A stretch of 64,000 nucleotides of DNA from CAZLMG01 sp964560765 (GTDB taxonomy: Bacteria > Bdellovibrionota_B > Oligoflexia > Oligoflexales > CAZLMG01): the NCBI GenBank assembly GCA_964560765.1, contig CAZLMG010000016.1:37748-101747 (forward strand). Reading direction: 5' to 3'. This document shows positions 50,754-59,887 of this stretch, piece after piece. Made by a program: the position numbers and the translations under genes. The notes below the pieces were generated by a model. That model was not told where the DNA came from. It searched no databases and worked only from the letters and a program-made list of their open reading frames with translations. Position 1 is the first letter of the stretch, and every line of letters begins with the position of its first letter.

Positions 50754-52433
50754 TTAGCGACGCTCGGCCTGCTGCTCCGCAAGCAAGGCCGTAGCGATGG
50801 CGCGGGAATGGCTCAACATACGTCGGCAGCAAAGGGCGATATCTGCGACCGTCATACTCGCAACGGCCGAGACTTCCTTGGCGGCGACGCGCCCGAGGAA
50901 CTCGTCGCGGACGCGCAGGGATTCCTGCTCAAAGCGAAGGCGAATCGCAGAAAGACGATCTTTGTCGATCCGAACATTCCCCTTTAGCGGTTCCAAAACC
51001 CCACCATAGTATTCCATCACCGCATCGAGCAGGGACGATAGTTCAGTGACAGTAATTCTATCCAAAATCTGGTTTTGATTAGCCAAGAGCTGCACATAGC
51101 GCATGGTCTTCTGGCAATAGTCAGCAACACTTTCCAACTCGTCAATCACCCGCAGCTGAAATTTAGCTTCTTCTACCTCGTCCGGGCTGAGCGTACCCTC
51201 AAGGACTTGACCCATAAAAATAGTCATTTCCTGATGAATTTTGTCCGTGATGCTTTCGTACTTCATCACTCGCTCAAAGCGATCGGCGTTTTGCAAAGGA
51301 TCCACCAGATAGTCCTTGGTCCACTGCAGCATCTTATTGTCCATTTCCGCAACCTTCGCTAACTCCATGCGGCCCTGCTGCAACGCCAGCTCCGGCGAGA
51401 GCAAGTATTTCGGCCCCAAGAACTCCAGGTGCTTTGGCTGTTTGGCGCGAGTTTCAGGAATCATCCGTGTCACAAATCGAGCCAAATGCCCAAGGAAAGG
51501 CAGGAAGATAAGGACATTTGCCACATTGAAGAAAGTGTGGCTGAGGGCGATATGCTCGGCAATATGCGGCTTATCGCCCGCTTCATTCACGAAATCAGAT
51601 GAATAGGGCAGCCAAGCCTCGATAAACCCTACGTATTGCCAAAAGAACGTAGACAGCACAAAAACGCCGAGAATGTTGAACACCGCATGGGCCAAGGCAG
51701 CGCGACGCGCATTCTGATTACCCGCAACTCCGGCGAGCAATGCGGTGATCGTCGTGCCGACGTTCTCGCCCATGACCAAGGCTACAGCGGTCTGAAAAGT
51801 AATCGTACCGGTTGTTGCTAGGGCCATAGTGATTCCCAGCATGGCGGAACTGGACTGCACGACCATGGTCAAGAGGCACCCAACTGCGATCGTACCGTAA
51901 AGGCTGACGCGATTGTCAGCTGTGAAGTAAGAAAGCAGGCTGAGAAAGCCCTCGTCGCTGCGCAGCGGCTTGAAGGCTGCCCCCATCGTCTCGAGCCCGA
52001 GAAATACAAGACCAAGCGCAAAAGAAACGCGCGCCCAGGTCTGAACCTTGTGGTGCTTGGCAAGCAACATCAAGATGACCCCGACCCCAATCAAGAGCCA
52101 CGAGTACTTGCCGATCTTGACCGCAATAATCCAACCAGTAATCGTTGTGCCGATATTGGCGCCAAAGATGACACCAATCGATTGCTGCAAACTCATCAAG
52201 CCGGCATTGACGAACCCAACAACCATAACCGTGGTGATCGTGCTCGACTGCAGTACAACCGTAACTACCGTGCCCACTACGACCGCGATCAGACGATTCG
52301 TCGTTAACGAGTTAATGGCTTTACGGATCAACTTGCCGCCAATGGCCTGCAGACCCTTGGATAGATTGAGCATCCCGTAGAGGAAAATGCCAAGACCGCC
52401 AAGGACTGTATAGAAAAGCTCAAACCAATTCAA
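50754..52433 (-). CDS. Na+/phosphate cotransporter family protein with PhoU-like C-terminus
   Basis: 559 residues. About eight to ten membrane helices (1-330) hold the two inverted repeats of the NptA/SLC34 family, each with its signature: VVLQSSTITTVMVVGFVNAG and TMVVQSSSAMLGITMAL; GANIGTTITGW and GENVGTTITALL are the paired helices. The C-terminal 200 residues are helical and charged (KYESITDKIHQEMTIFMGQVLEG) and resemble PhoU. It takes up inorganic phosphate with sodium. No pst or pho genes are adjacent. Confidence 0.92.
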   Translation of the reverse strand: MNWFELFYTVLGGLGIFLYGMLNLSKGLQAIGGKLIRKAINSLTTNRLIAVVVGTVVTVVLQSSTITTVMVVGFVNAGLMSLQQSIGVIFGANIGTTITGWIIAVKIGKYSWLLIGVGVILMLLAKHHKVQTWARVSFALGLVFLGLETMGAAFKPLRSDEGFLSLLSYFTADNRVSLYGTIAVGCLLTMVVQSSSAMLGITMALATTGTITFQTAVALVMGENVGTTITALLAGVAGNQNARRAALAHAVFNILGVFVLSTFFWQYVGFIEAWLPYSSDFVNEAGDKPHIAEHIALSHTFFNVANVLIFLPFLGHLARFVTRMIPETRAKQPKHLEFLGPKYLLSPELALQQGRMELAKVAEMDNKMLQWTKDYLVDPLQNADRFERVMKYESITDKIHQEMTIFMGQVLEGTLSPDEVEEAKFQLRVIDELESVADYCQKTMRYVQLLANQNQILDRITVTELSSLLDAVMEYYGGVLEPLKGNVRIDKDRLSAIRLRFEQESLRVRDEFLGRVAAKEVSAVASMTVADIALCCRRMLSHSRAIATALLAEQQAERR

Positions 52434-52875
52434 AGATGACCTCTTGCTGACCGACGCCGGCGCCAGTCATTAAAGGAGATGAGCTGCCAAGACTCCGTGG
52501 GTAACAAAAAATGCGCTCCGCAGCAAGGCGCCGATCGCCATTTGAGCGGCCCACCAATCAGTGGTGAGCTGTCCGAATCAGAAGAGCTGTAGCCAACACC
52601 AGTAACTATCTGGATACAATCAGCAAATCCACCAACCGTGACGAAGGTTCCACCGAACGCTGGTTGAAACAAGCAGAATGTCCAACATCTGAGTTACGAG
52701 CAAGACGGTTACACCATGATCGCACATCAGCACTCTGCAGAATGATTGGTCGTGGAGTTTGCTAGCTAGAGGTTATCTTTGGCAAGATATAGCATGTGGC
52801 TGCGAGGGAATCACATACAAGACAATTGCTAAACTGCCTAATGCGTCGCGCTAATTCGACCAAAGAGGTGCATCT
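52434..52875. other. 442-base intergenic region upstream of katG
   Basis: Separates the divergent Na/Pi transporter and katG genes. A short minus-strand open frame here has no signal or family features and is not called. An AGAGG ribosome site lies before katG. An imperfectly supported operator-like repeat TATCT-6-AGATA is at 52774-52789. No clear OxyR or PerR site could be assigned by eye. Confidence 0.55.
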
Positions 52876-55068
52876 ATGACGAGCCAATCAAAGTGTCCAT
52901 TTTCTACGAATCACGGTGCTCGCACCACCCTGAGCGCGCAATCAAATCGGGATTGGTGGCCGAATCAATTGAACCTCAGCATTTTGCATCAGCACTCTGC
53001 GGTCTCCAATCCGATGAGTGAAAAATTCAACTACGCCAAAGAGTTCAAAAAACTCGATTATGAGCGCCTGAAGAAGGACCTCCGCAAACTCATGACTGAC
53101 TCGCAGGATTGGTGGCCGGCTGACTGGGGGCATTACGGCGGGCTATTTATCCGCATGGCTTGGCATAGCGCCGGCACCTATCGAACATTCGATGGACGAG
53201 GCGGGGGCGGCACAGGCAGCCAGAGGTTCGCTCCAACGAGCAGCTGGCCTGACAACGGTAACCTCGACAAAGCACGTCGATTGCTGTGGCCGATCAAAAA
53301 GAGATACGGCAACAGATTGTCTTGGGGTGATTTGATCATCCTGGCGGGTAACGTGGCTTTGGAATCCATGGGTTTCAAGACCTTCGGATTCGGTGGTGGT
53401 CGCGTCGATGTTTGGGAACCAGAAGAAGACATCTATTGGGGTTCAGAAACAACCTGGTTGGGCGATAAGCGCTACAGCGGCAATCGCCAACTGGAGCACC
53501 CCCTCGCTGCGGTGCAAATGGGTCTCATTTACGTGAATCCAGAGGGACCAAACGGCAAGCCAGATCCGGTCGCATCGGGCCGCGACGTGCGGGAAACATT
53601 TTCTCGAATGGCGATGAATGATGAAGAGACGGTAGCACTCTTAGCTGGTGGTCATACGTTTGGCAAGGCTCATGGAGCTGGTGATCCAAGTCTCGTCGGT
53701 CCAGAGCCAGAGAGTGCACCGATCGAACAGATGGGTCTCGGTTGGAAGAATGCTTTTGGTTCGGGAAAAGGTGTTCATACGACGACAAGCGGCATCGAAG
53801 GTGCCTGGAAACCTAACCCGACAAAGTGGGACAACGGCTACTTTGAGATGCTCTTTAAGTATGAGTGGGAGCTGGTCAAGAGTCCCGCTGGAGCCCATCA
53901 GTGGGCCGCAAAAAATGTCGAAGACAAAGACATGATTCCCGACGCCCACGATCCGTCGAAGAAACATCGGCCAATGATGACGACGGCGGACATGTCGCTT
54001 CGTTTTGATCCCATCTACGAGCCCATCTCACGCCGCTTTCACAAAGATCCGAAAGCCTTTGCCGACGCCTTTGCCCGCGCTTGGTTCAAGCTGACGCATC
54101 GCGACATGGGACCGCGCACTCGGTATTTGGGGCCAGAGGTGCCGAAAGAGGAACTCATTTGGCAAGATCCTATTCCGGCCCATAAGGGCCCCCTAATTGG
54201 TGAAGAGGAAATCGCCACTCTGAAAAAGAAAATTTTGAAGTCCGGACTGTCCACCTCCCAGTTGGTGTCAACAGCATGGGCCTCGGCTTCGACGTTTCGC
54301 GGTTCGGACATGCGCGGCGGGGCCAATGGCGCCCGGATTCGCTTGGCCCCGCAAAAGGATTGGCAGGTTAATCAGCCCGCCGAGCTGCAAGTCGTCCTAG
54401 AAAAACTGGGGTCCATCCAACAAGCTTTTAACGCCAAATCTGGCAAGAGGAAAGTTTCCCTCGCCGACTTAATCGTACTGGGTGGCTGCGCCGCGATTGA
54501 AGATGCCGCGAAGAAGGCTGGACAGAAGGTCAAGGTGCCATTTACCCCCGGACGCTGTGATACGACCCAGGAACAAACAGATGTGGAATCGTTTGCCGCT
54601 CTTGAACCGTTGACCGATGGATTTCGCAACTATGCACGCAAGGAGTTGCTAGACCATGCGGCCGAACTCTTAGTCGATCGCGCTCAGCTCCTGACCCTGT
54701 CGGCTCCTGAGATGACGGTGCTCATGGGTGGAATGCGTGTTCTCGGAACGAACTTCGGTCACACCAAACACGGGGTCTTCACCAAACAGCCCGGGACACT
54801 GACCAACGACTTCTTTGTGAATCTCGTCGACATGGGAATCGAATGGAAGCCGGCGTCAGCAAAGGGTGAGTATGTCGGCGTCGATCGCGCTTCGGGCAAA
54901 CAAAAGTGGACAGCCACGCAAGTCGATCTCATCTTTGGATCGAATTCGATTCTCCGCGCATTGTCGGAAGTCTACGCGCAAGATGATGCGGGTGAGAAAT
55001 TCGTCCAGGATTTTGCGGCAGCTTGGGGCAAGGTGATGAATTTAGATCGATTTGACCTGGCGAAGTGA
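52876..55068 (+). CDS. katG: Catalase-peroxidase
   Basis: Bifunctional haem enzyme that removes hydrogen peroxide; 730 residues, the usual length. Distal-side Arg93, Trp96 and His97 are in RMAWHSAGTYR. Tyr219 (LIYVNPEGP) and Met245 (TFSRMAMND) complete the Met-Tyr-Trp adduct that KatG needs for catalase activity. The proximal ligand is His260 in GGHTFGKAHG. The second, haem-less domain follows from about residue 430. AGAGG precedes the ATG. The downstream neighbour is a broken AraC-type regulator gene. Confidence 0.98.
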   Translation: MTSQSKCPFSTNHGARTTLSAQSNRDWWPNQLNLSILHQHSAVSNPMSEKFNYAKEFKKLDYERLKKDLRKLMTDSQDWWPADWGHYGGLFIRMAWHSAGTYRTFDGRGGGGTGSQRFAPTSSWPDNGNLDKARRLLWPIKKRYGNRLSWGDLIILAGNVALESMGFKTFGFGGGRVDVWEPEEDIYWGSETTWLGDKRYSGNRQLEHPLAAVQMGLIYVNPEGPNGKPDPVASGRDVRETFSRMAMNDEETVALLAGGHTFGKAHGAGDPSLVGPEPESAPIEQMGLGWKNAFGSGKGVHTTTSGIEGAWKPNPTKWDNGYFEMLFKYEWELVKSPAGAHQWAAKNVEDKDMIPDAHDPSKKHRPMMTTADMSLRFDPIYEPISRRFHKDPKAFADAFARAWFKLTHRDMGPRTRYLGPEVPKEELIWQDPIPAHKGPLIGEEEIATLKKKILKSGLSTSQLVSTAWASASTFRGSDMRGGANGARIRLAPQKDWQVNQPAELQVVLEKLGSIQQAFNAKSGKRKVSLADLIVLGGCAAIEDAAKKAGQKVKVPFTPGRCDTTQEQTDVESFAALEPLTDGFRNYARKELLDHAAELLVDRAQLLTLSAPEMTVLMGGMRVLGTNFGHTKHGVFTKQPGTLTNDFFVNLVDMGIEWKPASAKGEYVGVDRASGKQKWTATQVDLIFGSNSILRALSEVYAQDDAGEKFVQDFAAAWGKVMNLDRFDLAK

Positions 55069-55093
55069 TGCAAGTGTTCGAGGTGAACTAGAT

Positions 55094-56134
55094 TTGCAAC
55101 GGGGAAAAGACATTGCCGCGAAGTTTCCCGGGCTATATCTCGTTCACCACAACATGCCCGCAAGCGTTGTTCCATCACATGCGCACCCAGAGCATCACCT
55201 TATCATTCCACTACAGGGTGAGATTAGCGTCGAACTGTAGGACAAGACATTATCCTGCGGCCCCGGCCGCATGGCATATGTTGCTCCAGATATCCCGCAT
55301 GTTTTTCGATCTGCACGGGAAAAACGTGAGCGCCTCATATGCATGATTGAAAGTGGCTGCTGAAAATAGGCAGAGGCGTCAGCATATTCATCAGCTCTCT
55401 TGCCAGCCAGTCAGCTCTGCAAGGAACTGCTCTTCTACCTGCTACTCAATCAGAAGACCAAGAATGCTCGCGCCTTGATTGACGCCTTTGTGCGGACGAC
55501 TGGGGAGTTGCTCTCGGCAACATCCAGCGGCTCATCATTTGACATCGATCTTGCAGAAGGAGCGGTCAGCAGTCCCGAACTTCGCAAAGCCCTAGCCTTA
55601 GCACGTCAACACTTTGCTGATGACCTTTCGGTCACAGAGCTCGCTCGTGGCTCTGGCCTCAGCGTTCGCAATCTGAGCCGCCTGTTTCAGGTTGAGTTAT
55701 GGTACTCGCCAAAGCAACTGCTTATGTACCTGCGCGTCGAAAGGGCAAAAGAGCATCTCGCTTCAGGAACGTTTGATGGAGAGCTAGAGCTGCCGCTCAG
55801 TAATGGGGATCGCATCCACCTCCGTGAGCTAACCGGGCCAGGTGTGAGCTCGACACAAACCATTGCTTTGATTGGCTCGGTGAATGCTCTGGTGGTTGGC
55901 GACATAGTTCGCCATAAAGCCCATGCATGGCTGGAAGGTGGAATTGTTGCAGGTCAACCCGGGCCGACGATTCCATCTTGGATCGATGGTCTTGAAGAGA
56001 TTCAGGCGAGGTATGGAAAGCTTAACCCAACAGTTCACGGTGGGCGCGGAGAACCTGAACTTCTTGCAGTGGTGATACCACAGCAAATTGCCTATCTTAA
56101 AAAGGCGGATGAAATCGTAGCCAGCTACGTCTAG
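55094..56134 (+). pseudogene. Broken AraC-family regulator joined in frame to the end of an MBL-fold hydrolase
   Basis: One frame carries an AraC-type protein with an N-terminal cupin (FPGLYLVHHN, HAHPEHHLIIPLQGEISVEL, then MAYVAPDIPHVFRSA) and a C-terminal HTH (ALARQHFADDLSVTELARG, LSRLFQ, YLRVERAKEHLA). It is interrupted by three in-frame stops: TAG 55238-55240, TGA 55361-55363 and TAG 55367-55369, with no frameshift. After about 55770 the frame continues into MBL-fold sequence (NALVVGDIVRHKAHAWLEGG, WIDGLEEIQ). The part from a TTG at 55400 to 56134 is still open (244 codons) and might be expressed. The start shown is a TTG and is uncertain. Confidence 0.72.
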
Positions 56135-56335
56135 GAACTCGGCGAGCGGAATTGTCCGGGCCACGCGCGAGCGAGCATCATATCAATATGCAAAAGGCGA
56201 TGGAAGCCGCGTTCCGCGATTACAGCCTAGGATACATGATTCAATACGGTGTTTATGGTCTAGCACTTTCAAAGTGACGGTACTTGCGGCATCATGTCGG
56301 GTGTTGACAACAAAGCTTGAGAAACGGCGCAGCGG

Positions 56336-56974
56336 ATGACGAACCTGTATCGAGCCATCAAATCCCTTCCCACCTTTGTAAAAATTGTGCGCAAGGGCGA
56401 ATTCATTGGTGACTCCGTCATCCTGAAATCCCAATTTGGTCGCTTCGACCCATCGCCACAGTTATCGGACTTCGTTGAGTCAGCAAAGTCCCGTGTGCCC
56501 GACTTCAGTGACATCGACTTCCGCAGCATGCCACCGGGATCATTTGGCCATGAGTATTTCCGCTTCATGACTCTTGAGAATTTGAAGCCCTTTAAGTTCT
56601 CGGGAAAATATCTCGACATCATGAGCGAGAACTATTTGCCCATTCTGTATGCAACTGTTCATGATTTTTTTCACGTATTGGCGGGCTATGACGCCTCACT
56701 TGCTGGCGAAGCAGCGGTTTGGGGAGTCGTTGCGGGCCAAAACATTTCACCACAGGCTGAGCGCGCGGTCAAAATGGCGAAGTTGTTGTACCCGATGGTC
56801 AGCCCAACAAAACGAAAACTTATCGTACAAGCTGCTAACGAAGGCGTTGCGATCGGCCGCAGCGCCCGACCGCTGATCACCATGGACTTTCGCGCCAACT
56901 TTCCACGGCTACTTGCAGATGTCAGGAGAGATTTCGCAGTGAGTCCAACTCAGATCGAGACTCTTCGCTTTTAG
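56336..56974 (+). CDS. Coq4-family-like protein
   Basis: 212 residues. The segment LYATVHDFFHVLAGYDASLAGEAAVWGVVAGQ fits the HDxxHxxxG metal-binding signature of COQ4-type ubiquinone biosynthesis proteins, and the preceding SMPPGSFGHEYFRFM fits their LPxGTFGxxY motif. Eukaryotic COQ4 acts in head-group C1 decarboxylation/hydroxylation; the bacterial role is less clear. No ubi gene is nearby. The ribosome site is weak, so the start is provisional. It lies after the AraC-MBL pseudogene. Confidence 0.72.
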   Translation: MTNLYRAIKSLPTFVKIVRKGEFIGDSVILKSQFGRFDPSPQLSDFVESAKSRVPDFSDIDFRSMPPGSFGHEYFRFMTLENLKPFKFSGKYLDIMSENYLPILYATVHDFFHVLAGYDASLAGEAAVWGVVAGQNISPQAERAVKMAKLLYPMVSPTKRKLIVQAANEGVAIGRSARPLITMDFRANFPRLLADVRRDFAVSPTQIETLRF

Positions 56975-57013
56975 TGAGCAGCAGCCTGGGCGGCCGCTGC
57001 CGTCTATGCAAGC

Positions 57014-57634
57014 TTAGAGAACGAGAAATCGACCGTCGATGGTACAGCTAGGCTCCTGACGAAAGCCTTCGGACTGCCAGTAGTGAGCAAAAAAGAATGA
57101 CGACTCAGCGCCAATCTTTGTAGCCGCCGGGCTGGCAACTGAAAAGCGGAAGGGGAACGTTAGGTATCGCTTACCCGATTCACCCGAGAACTTGGTCGAG
57201 ATATCAGCGGCAGAAAGCTCCACTTGATAAAGATCCGGCTTTTCACGGCCGTATGGAGAAACGCGCGCAAGAACGGTCAACCGGATAGGCTTCTGCGAGC
57301 CATCTTGTTCAAAGCGGCAGTGAAATTTTCCTGCATGCGCTTCCGAAAATTCACAGCCATCAGCCGGTAAACTAAATGAAATTTGGAGATCACCATAGGC
57401 ACGCAACAAAGAGCTTGGAATCCTTGGATCCGCAGCGGCCCGCAGCAACTTCATTTGCCCCTCGCCGCCTCGGGTTGTCCACTGGACGAATAGTTTTTCC
57501 TCTTTTACGGAAACTTTGATCGTATCCGAGATCACTTTACTGCAGCTAAGCTCGTTAAACTCTTCTGCTGATGCGGAAGCGCTGCTAAGCACCAAAAAAG
57601 ATGCCGCGGAAACTGTGATGAGGCGACGAAGCAT
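57014..57634 (-). CDS. Exported protein of unknown function
   Basis: 206 residues with a clear signal peptide (SAASFLVLSSASASAEEF, cut near residue 23). Four cysteines in the mature part could form disulfides (ELSCSKV, DGCEFSE, FHCRFEQ, PSCTIDG). The sequence is beta-rich with no membrane segment and no recognised domain. A GGGG site precedes the ATG. It stands alone between the convergent Coq4-like gene and the GNAT gene. Confidence 0.7.
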   Translation of the reverse strand: MLRRLITVSAASFLVLSSASASAEEFNELSCSKVISDTIKVSVKEEKLFVQWTTRGGEGQMKLLRAAADPRIPSSLLRAYGDLQISFSLPADGCEFSEAHAGKFHCRFEQDGSQKPIRLTVLARVSPYGREKPDLYQVELSAADISTKFSGESGKRYLTFPFRFSVASPAATKIGAESSFFFAHYWQSEGFRQEPSCTIDGRFLVL

Positions 57635-57747
57635 AAGAACCCCCTAATTCCAATTATCCAAATCGCAGGTTTCATAGTTCGCTGTTGCCATAAGGTCAAC
57701 GCATGATTTTGCGGATGCAGGCTGCACAGCACTTAACTCAATGAACC

Positions 57748-58269
57748 CTAATCTTCTTTTGGCTGATCGGGCGTCTTGAAAATGCGCTGATAGAAGGCCA
57801 AGTCCAACCAACGTCCGAACTTGTAAGCAGATTCGCGAATGATGCCGGCTTGCACAAAGCCGTAGCGCTCGTGCAGCGCGATACTGCTGGTGTTGGATAA
57901 ATCAACACCACCAATCATCGTATGAACACCCCGGCGCTGCGCTTCTTCGATCAATTCGCCAAGAAGTTTTCCGCCTAAACCCTTTCCTCGGTGCTCGTGG
58001 TGAACGTACACCGAATGTTCGACACTATATTTATAGGCCGGCCGGACGCGAAACGTTCCATAGCTTGCAAAACCCATTAATCTTCCATCCTCGCGCTCAA
58101 TTCCAATGACAGGAAAACCTCCGACCGCTTTAGACTCGAACCATGGTGTCATGGCGCTCTGTTGCATCGGCTTGTATTCATAAATGGCCGTTGAATTCAG
58201 AATCGCCTCGTTGAGTATCGCCAAAATCGCGTCCGCATGCCTGCTTTCGGTACACTCTACAATTCGCAA
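57748..58269 (-). CDS. GNAT N-acetyltransferase, phosphinothricin/methionine-sulfone acetyltransferase type
   Basis: 173 residues, TTG start with GGGG upstream. It has the Pat/MnaT pattern: ILNEAILNSTAIYEYKP near the start, acetyl-CoA loop VHHEHRGKGLGGKLLGELI, GGVDLSNTSSIALHERYGF, and KFGRWLDLAFYQRIF at the end. Relatives acetylate amino-acid analogues such as methionine sulfone or phosphinothricin. The natural substrate here is not known. Confidence 0.88.
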   Translation of the reverse strand: MRIVECTESRHADAILAILNEAILNSTAIYEYKPMQQSAMTPWFESKAVGGFPVIGIEREDGRLMGFASYGTFRVRPAYKYSVEHSVYVHHEHRGKGLGGKLLGELIEEAQRRGVHTMIGGVDLSNTSSIALHERYGFVQAGIIRESAYKFGRWLDLAFYQRIFKTPDQPKED

Positions 58270-58310
58270 TTAGCAAACCCCTTTCAACACGGGCGAAACT
58301 CTTTCCCTTG

Positions 58311-58982
58311 CTACCCGGCGCGTCGAGCGATGATTAAAAAGTGAGTTCCCCCCGATGTTGCGTGGGCTCGAATCCGGCGCACTTCGGTGCGAAACCCGGC
58401 CTTGTTGAGTCTCACTTCCAGCTTCGGCTCTGCACCCGCGGCCCAATAGACCACCGTGCCCTTTGGGCGCAATGCTCGGAAGACGCGGGCTAGGCCACCA
58501 GCTCCATACAGGCCAGCATTGCCACTCGTATTCATAGCTGTCGTCTCATTGTCAGCGTCGAGCATGATCGCATCAAACTCGCTCGTCGCGTTCCCGATCA
58601 AATCGCCCACATCGGAAATCACAACTTCCGTACGAGAATCGGCGAGCGCATCCGAGGCCAGCTGATAGGTAGGGTTTCGATTCCATGCTACCACCTCGGG
58701 TAATAGCTCCGCGACGACAACCTTCGCACTTGCCGGCAGCTCACGGAGGGCCGCACGCAGCGTGAAGCCCAGGCCAAGCCCCCCTATCAGCACACACGGA
58801 TTCGGGGCAGATCGCAGACTGGCACAGGCCACGACAGCCAGCTCCTCTTCGGAATGAACGTGTCGCGAAGACATCAGCTCTCGCCCACCAACGCGCAGCG
58901 CATATTCACCGCCTGATTCATGTAGCGTCATCAACAAGTCGTCTGCAATTTTGACTTGCTCCAACAATTTCCACTTGCGCAT
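58311..58982 (-). CDS. Spermidine synthase-like methyltransferase-fold protein
   Basis: 223 residues. The Rossmann core resembles polyamine aminopropyltransferases: RELMSSRHVHSEEELA, VLIGGLGLGFTLRAALRELP (nucleotide loop), VVAELLPEVVAWNR and FDAIMLDADNET, followed by GTVVYWAAGAEPKLEVRLNKAGF. It lacks the full N-terminal beta domain of SpeE, so it may be a methyltransferase or a SpeE-like protein of unknown substrate. It lies 41 bases upstream of the GNAT gene on the same strand. Confidence 0.78.
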   Translation of the reverse strand: MRKWKLLEQVKIADDLLMTLHESGGEYALRVGGRELMSSRHVHSEEELAVVACASLRSAPNPCVLIGGLGLGFTLRAALRELPASAKVVVAELLPEVVAWNRNPTYQLASDALADSRTEVVISDVGDLIGNATSEFDAIMLDADNETTAMNTSGNAGLYGAGGLARVFRALRPKGTVVYWAAGAEPKLEVRLNKAGFRTEVRRIRAHATSGGTHFLIIARRAG

Positions 58983-59086
58983 AACACCAACACCTAACGA
59001 GATAGGAAAATCGACATGGACATCTTAATATAGATGGACGTGTCGGTGCGACGAAGAAGGTTGGAAAGTTTTAGAGGGTTCGTTGA

Positions 59087-59875
59087 ATGGATTACATTGT
59101 CATCTGCCTTGTCAGCTTGAGTGTCGCGGGGCTGACCCTATTTTCAGGGTTTGGGCTCGGCACATTACTTCTCCCCGCCTTTGCCTTCTTTTTTCCGATC
59201 GAAGTCGCTGTCGCCGCAACAGCCGTGGTGCATCTGGCCAACAATTTACTGAAACTGGCTCTTGTTGGACGAATGGCGAGTTGGCCGGTGGTTATTCGTT
59301 TCACCGTTCCGGCGCTGATCACCTCAGCACTAGGAGCCTTGTTACTAGCGCAACTGGGACAGATTCCACCGTTCGCTGAGTATCAACTGGGCGATCGCTT
59401 CTTTCGCATCGAGCCCGTGAAACTTACTCTGGGCGCTCTCATCGGGTTTTTTGCTATCTGGGAGCTTGTGCCTCGTCTCTCCAAACTTAGCATTCCCGCC
59501 AAGTACATTCCCCTTGGTGGCGCACTTTCTGGTTTTTTTGGCGGCCTTTCCGGCATGCAAGGAGCCCTGCGCAGTTTGTTTTTATTGCGCGCGGGATTGA
59601 GCAAGGAACAGTTTATTGGGACGGGAGTCGTCGCCGCCGTCCTTGTCGATCTCAGCCGGCTAGCTGTTTACGGAAGTTCCATGCTCGGCGACCACTTTGC
59701 CCAGCTGCAGCGGCAGGGGGCGGTTCAGCTGGTGATCGCTGGCACCGTATCTGCCCTCGTTGGAACTGTTGCCGGAACGCGACTTATCCGAAAAGTGACC
59801 ATGGATGCCGTGCAAAAAATCGTAGGCTGGCTTTTGATCGGCATCGCTGTCTGTCTCTGCGCAGGTTTGGTGTAG
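59087..59875 (+). CDS. TauE/SafE family membrane transporter
   Basis: 262 residues with seven to eight membrane helices. The repeat signatures are visible in FSGFGLGTLLLPAFAFFFPIEVAVAATAVVHLANN and GGALSGFFGGLSGMQGALRSLFLLRAGLSKEQFIGT. The family exports sulfite, organosulfonates or related anions. AGAGGG precedes the ATG. The gene is divergent from the spermidine-synthase-like gene. Substrate unknown. Confidence 0.9.
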   Translation: MDYIVICLVSLSVAGLTLFSGFGLGTLLLPAFAFFFPIEVAVAATAVVHLANNLLKLALVGRMASWPVVIRFTVPALITSALGALLLAQLGQIPPFAEYQLGDRFFRIEPVKLTLGALIGFFAIWELVPRLSKLSIPAKYIPLGGALSGFFGGLSGMQGALRSLFLLRAGLSKEQFIGTGVVAAVLVDLSRLAVYGSSMLGDHFAQLQRQGAVQLVIAGTVSALVGTVAGTRLIRKVTMDAVQKIVGWLLIGIAVCLCAGLV

Positions 59876-59887
59876 AGCCGAACTCAA

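Noticed and set aside
52430..52672. 80-codon minus-strand open frame upstream of katG
   Set aside because: No signal, family or ribosome site; more likely non-coding control DNA.
52724..53000. Repeated 14-mer CATCAGCACTCTGC upstream of and within katG
   Set aside because: Only two copies about 260 bases apart, one inside coding sequence; a chance match or minor duplication cannot be separated.
56188..56277. 29-codon open frame between the AraC-MBL pseudogene and the Coq4-like gene
   Set aside because: Too short and without a ribosome site or known family.
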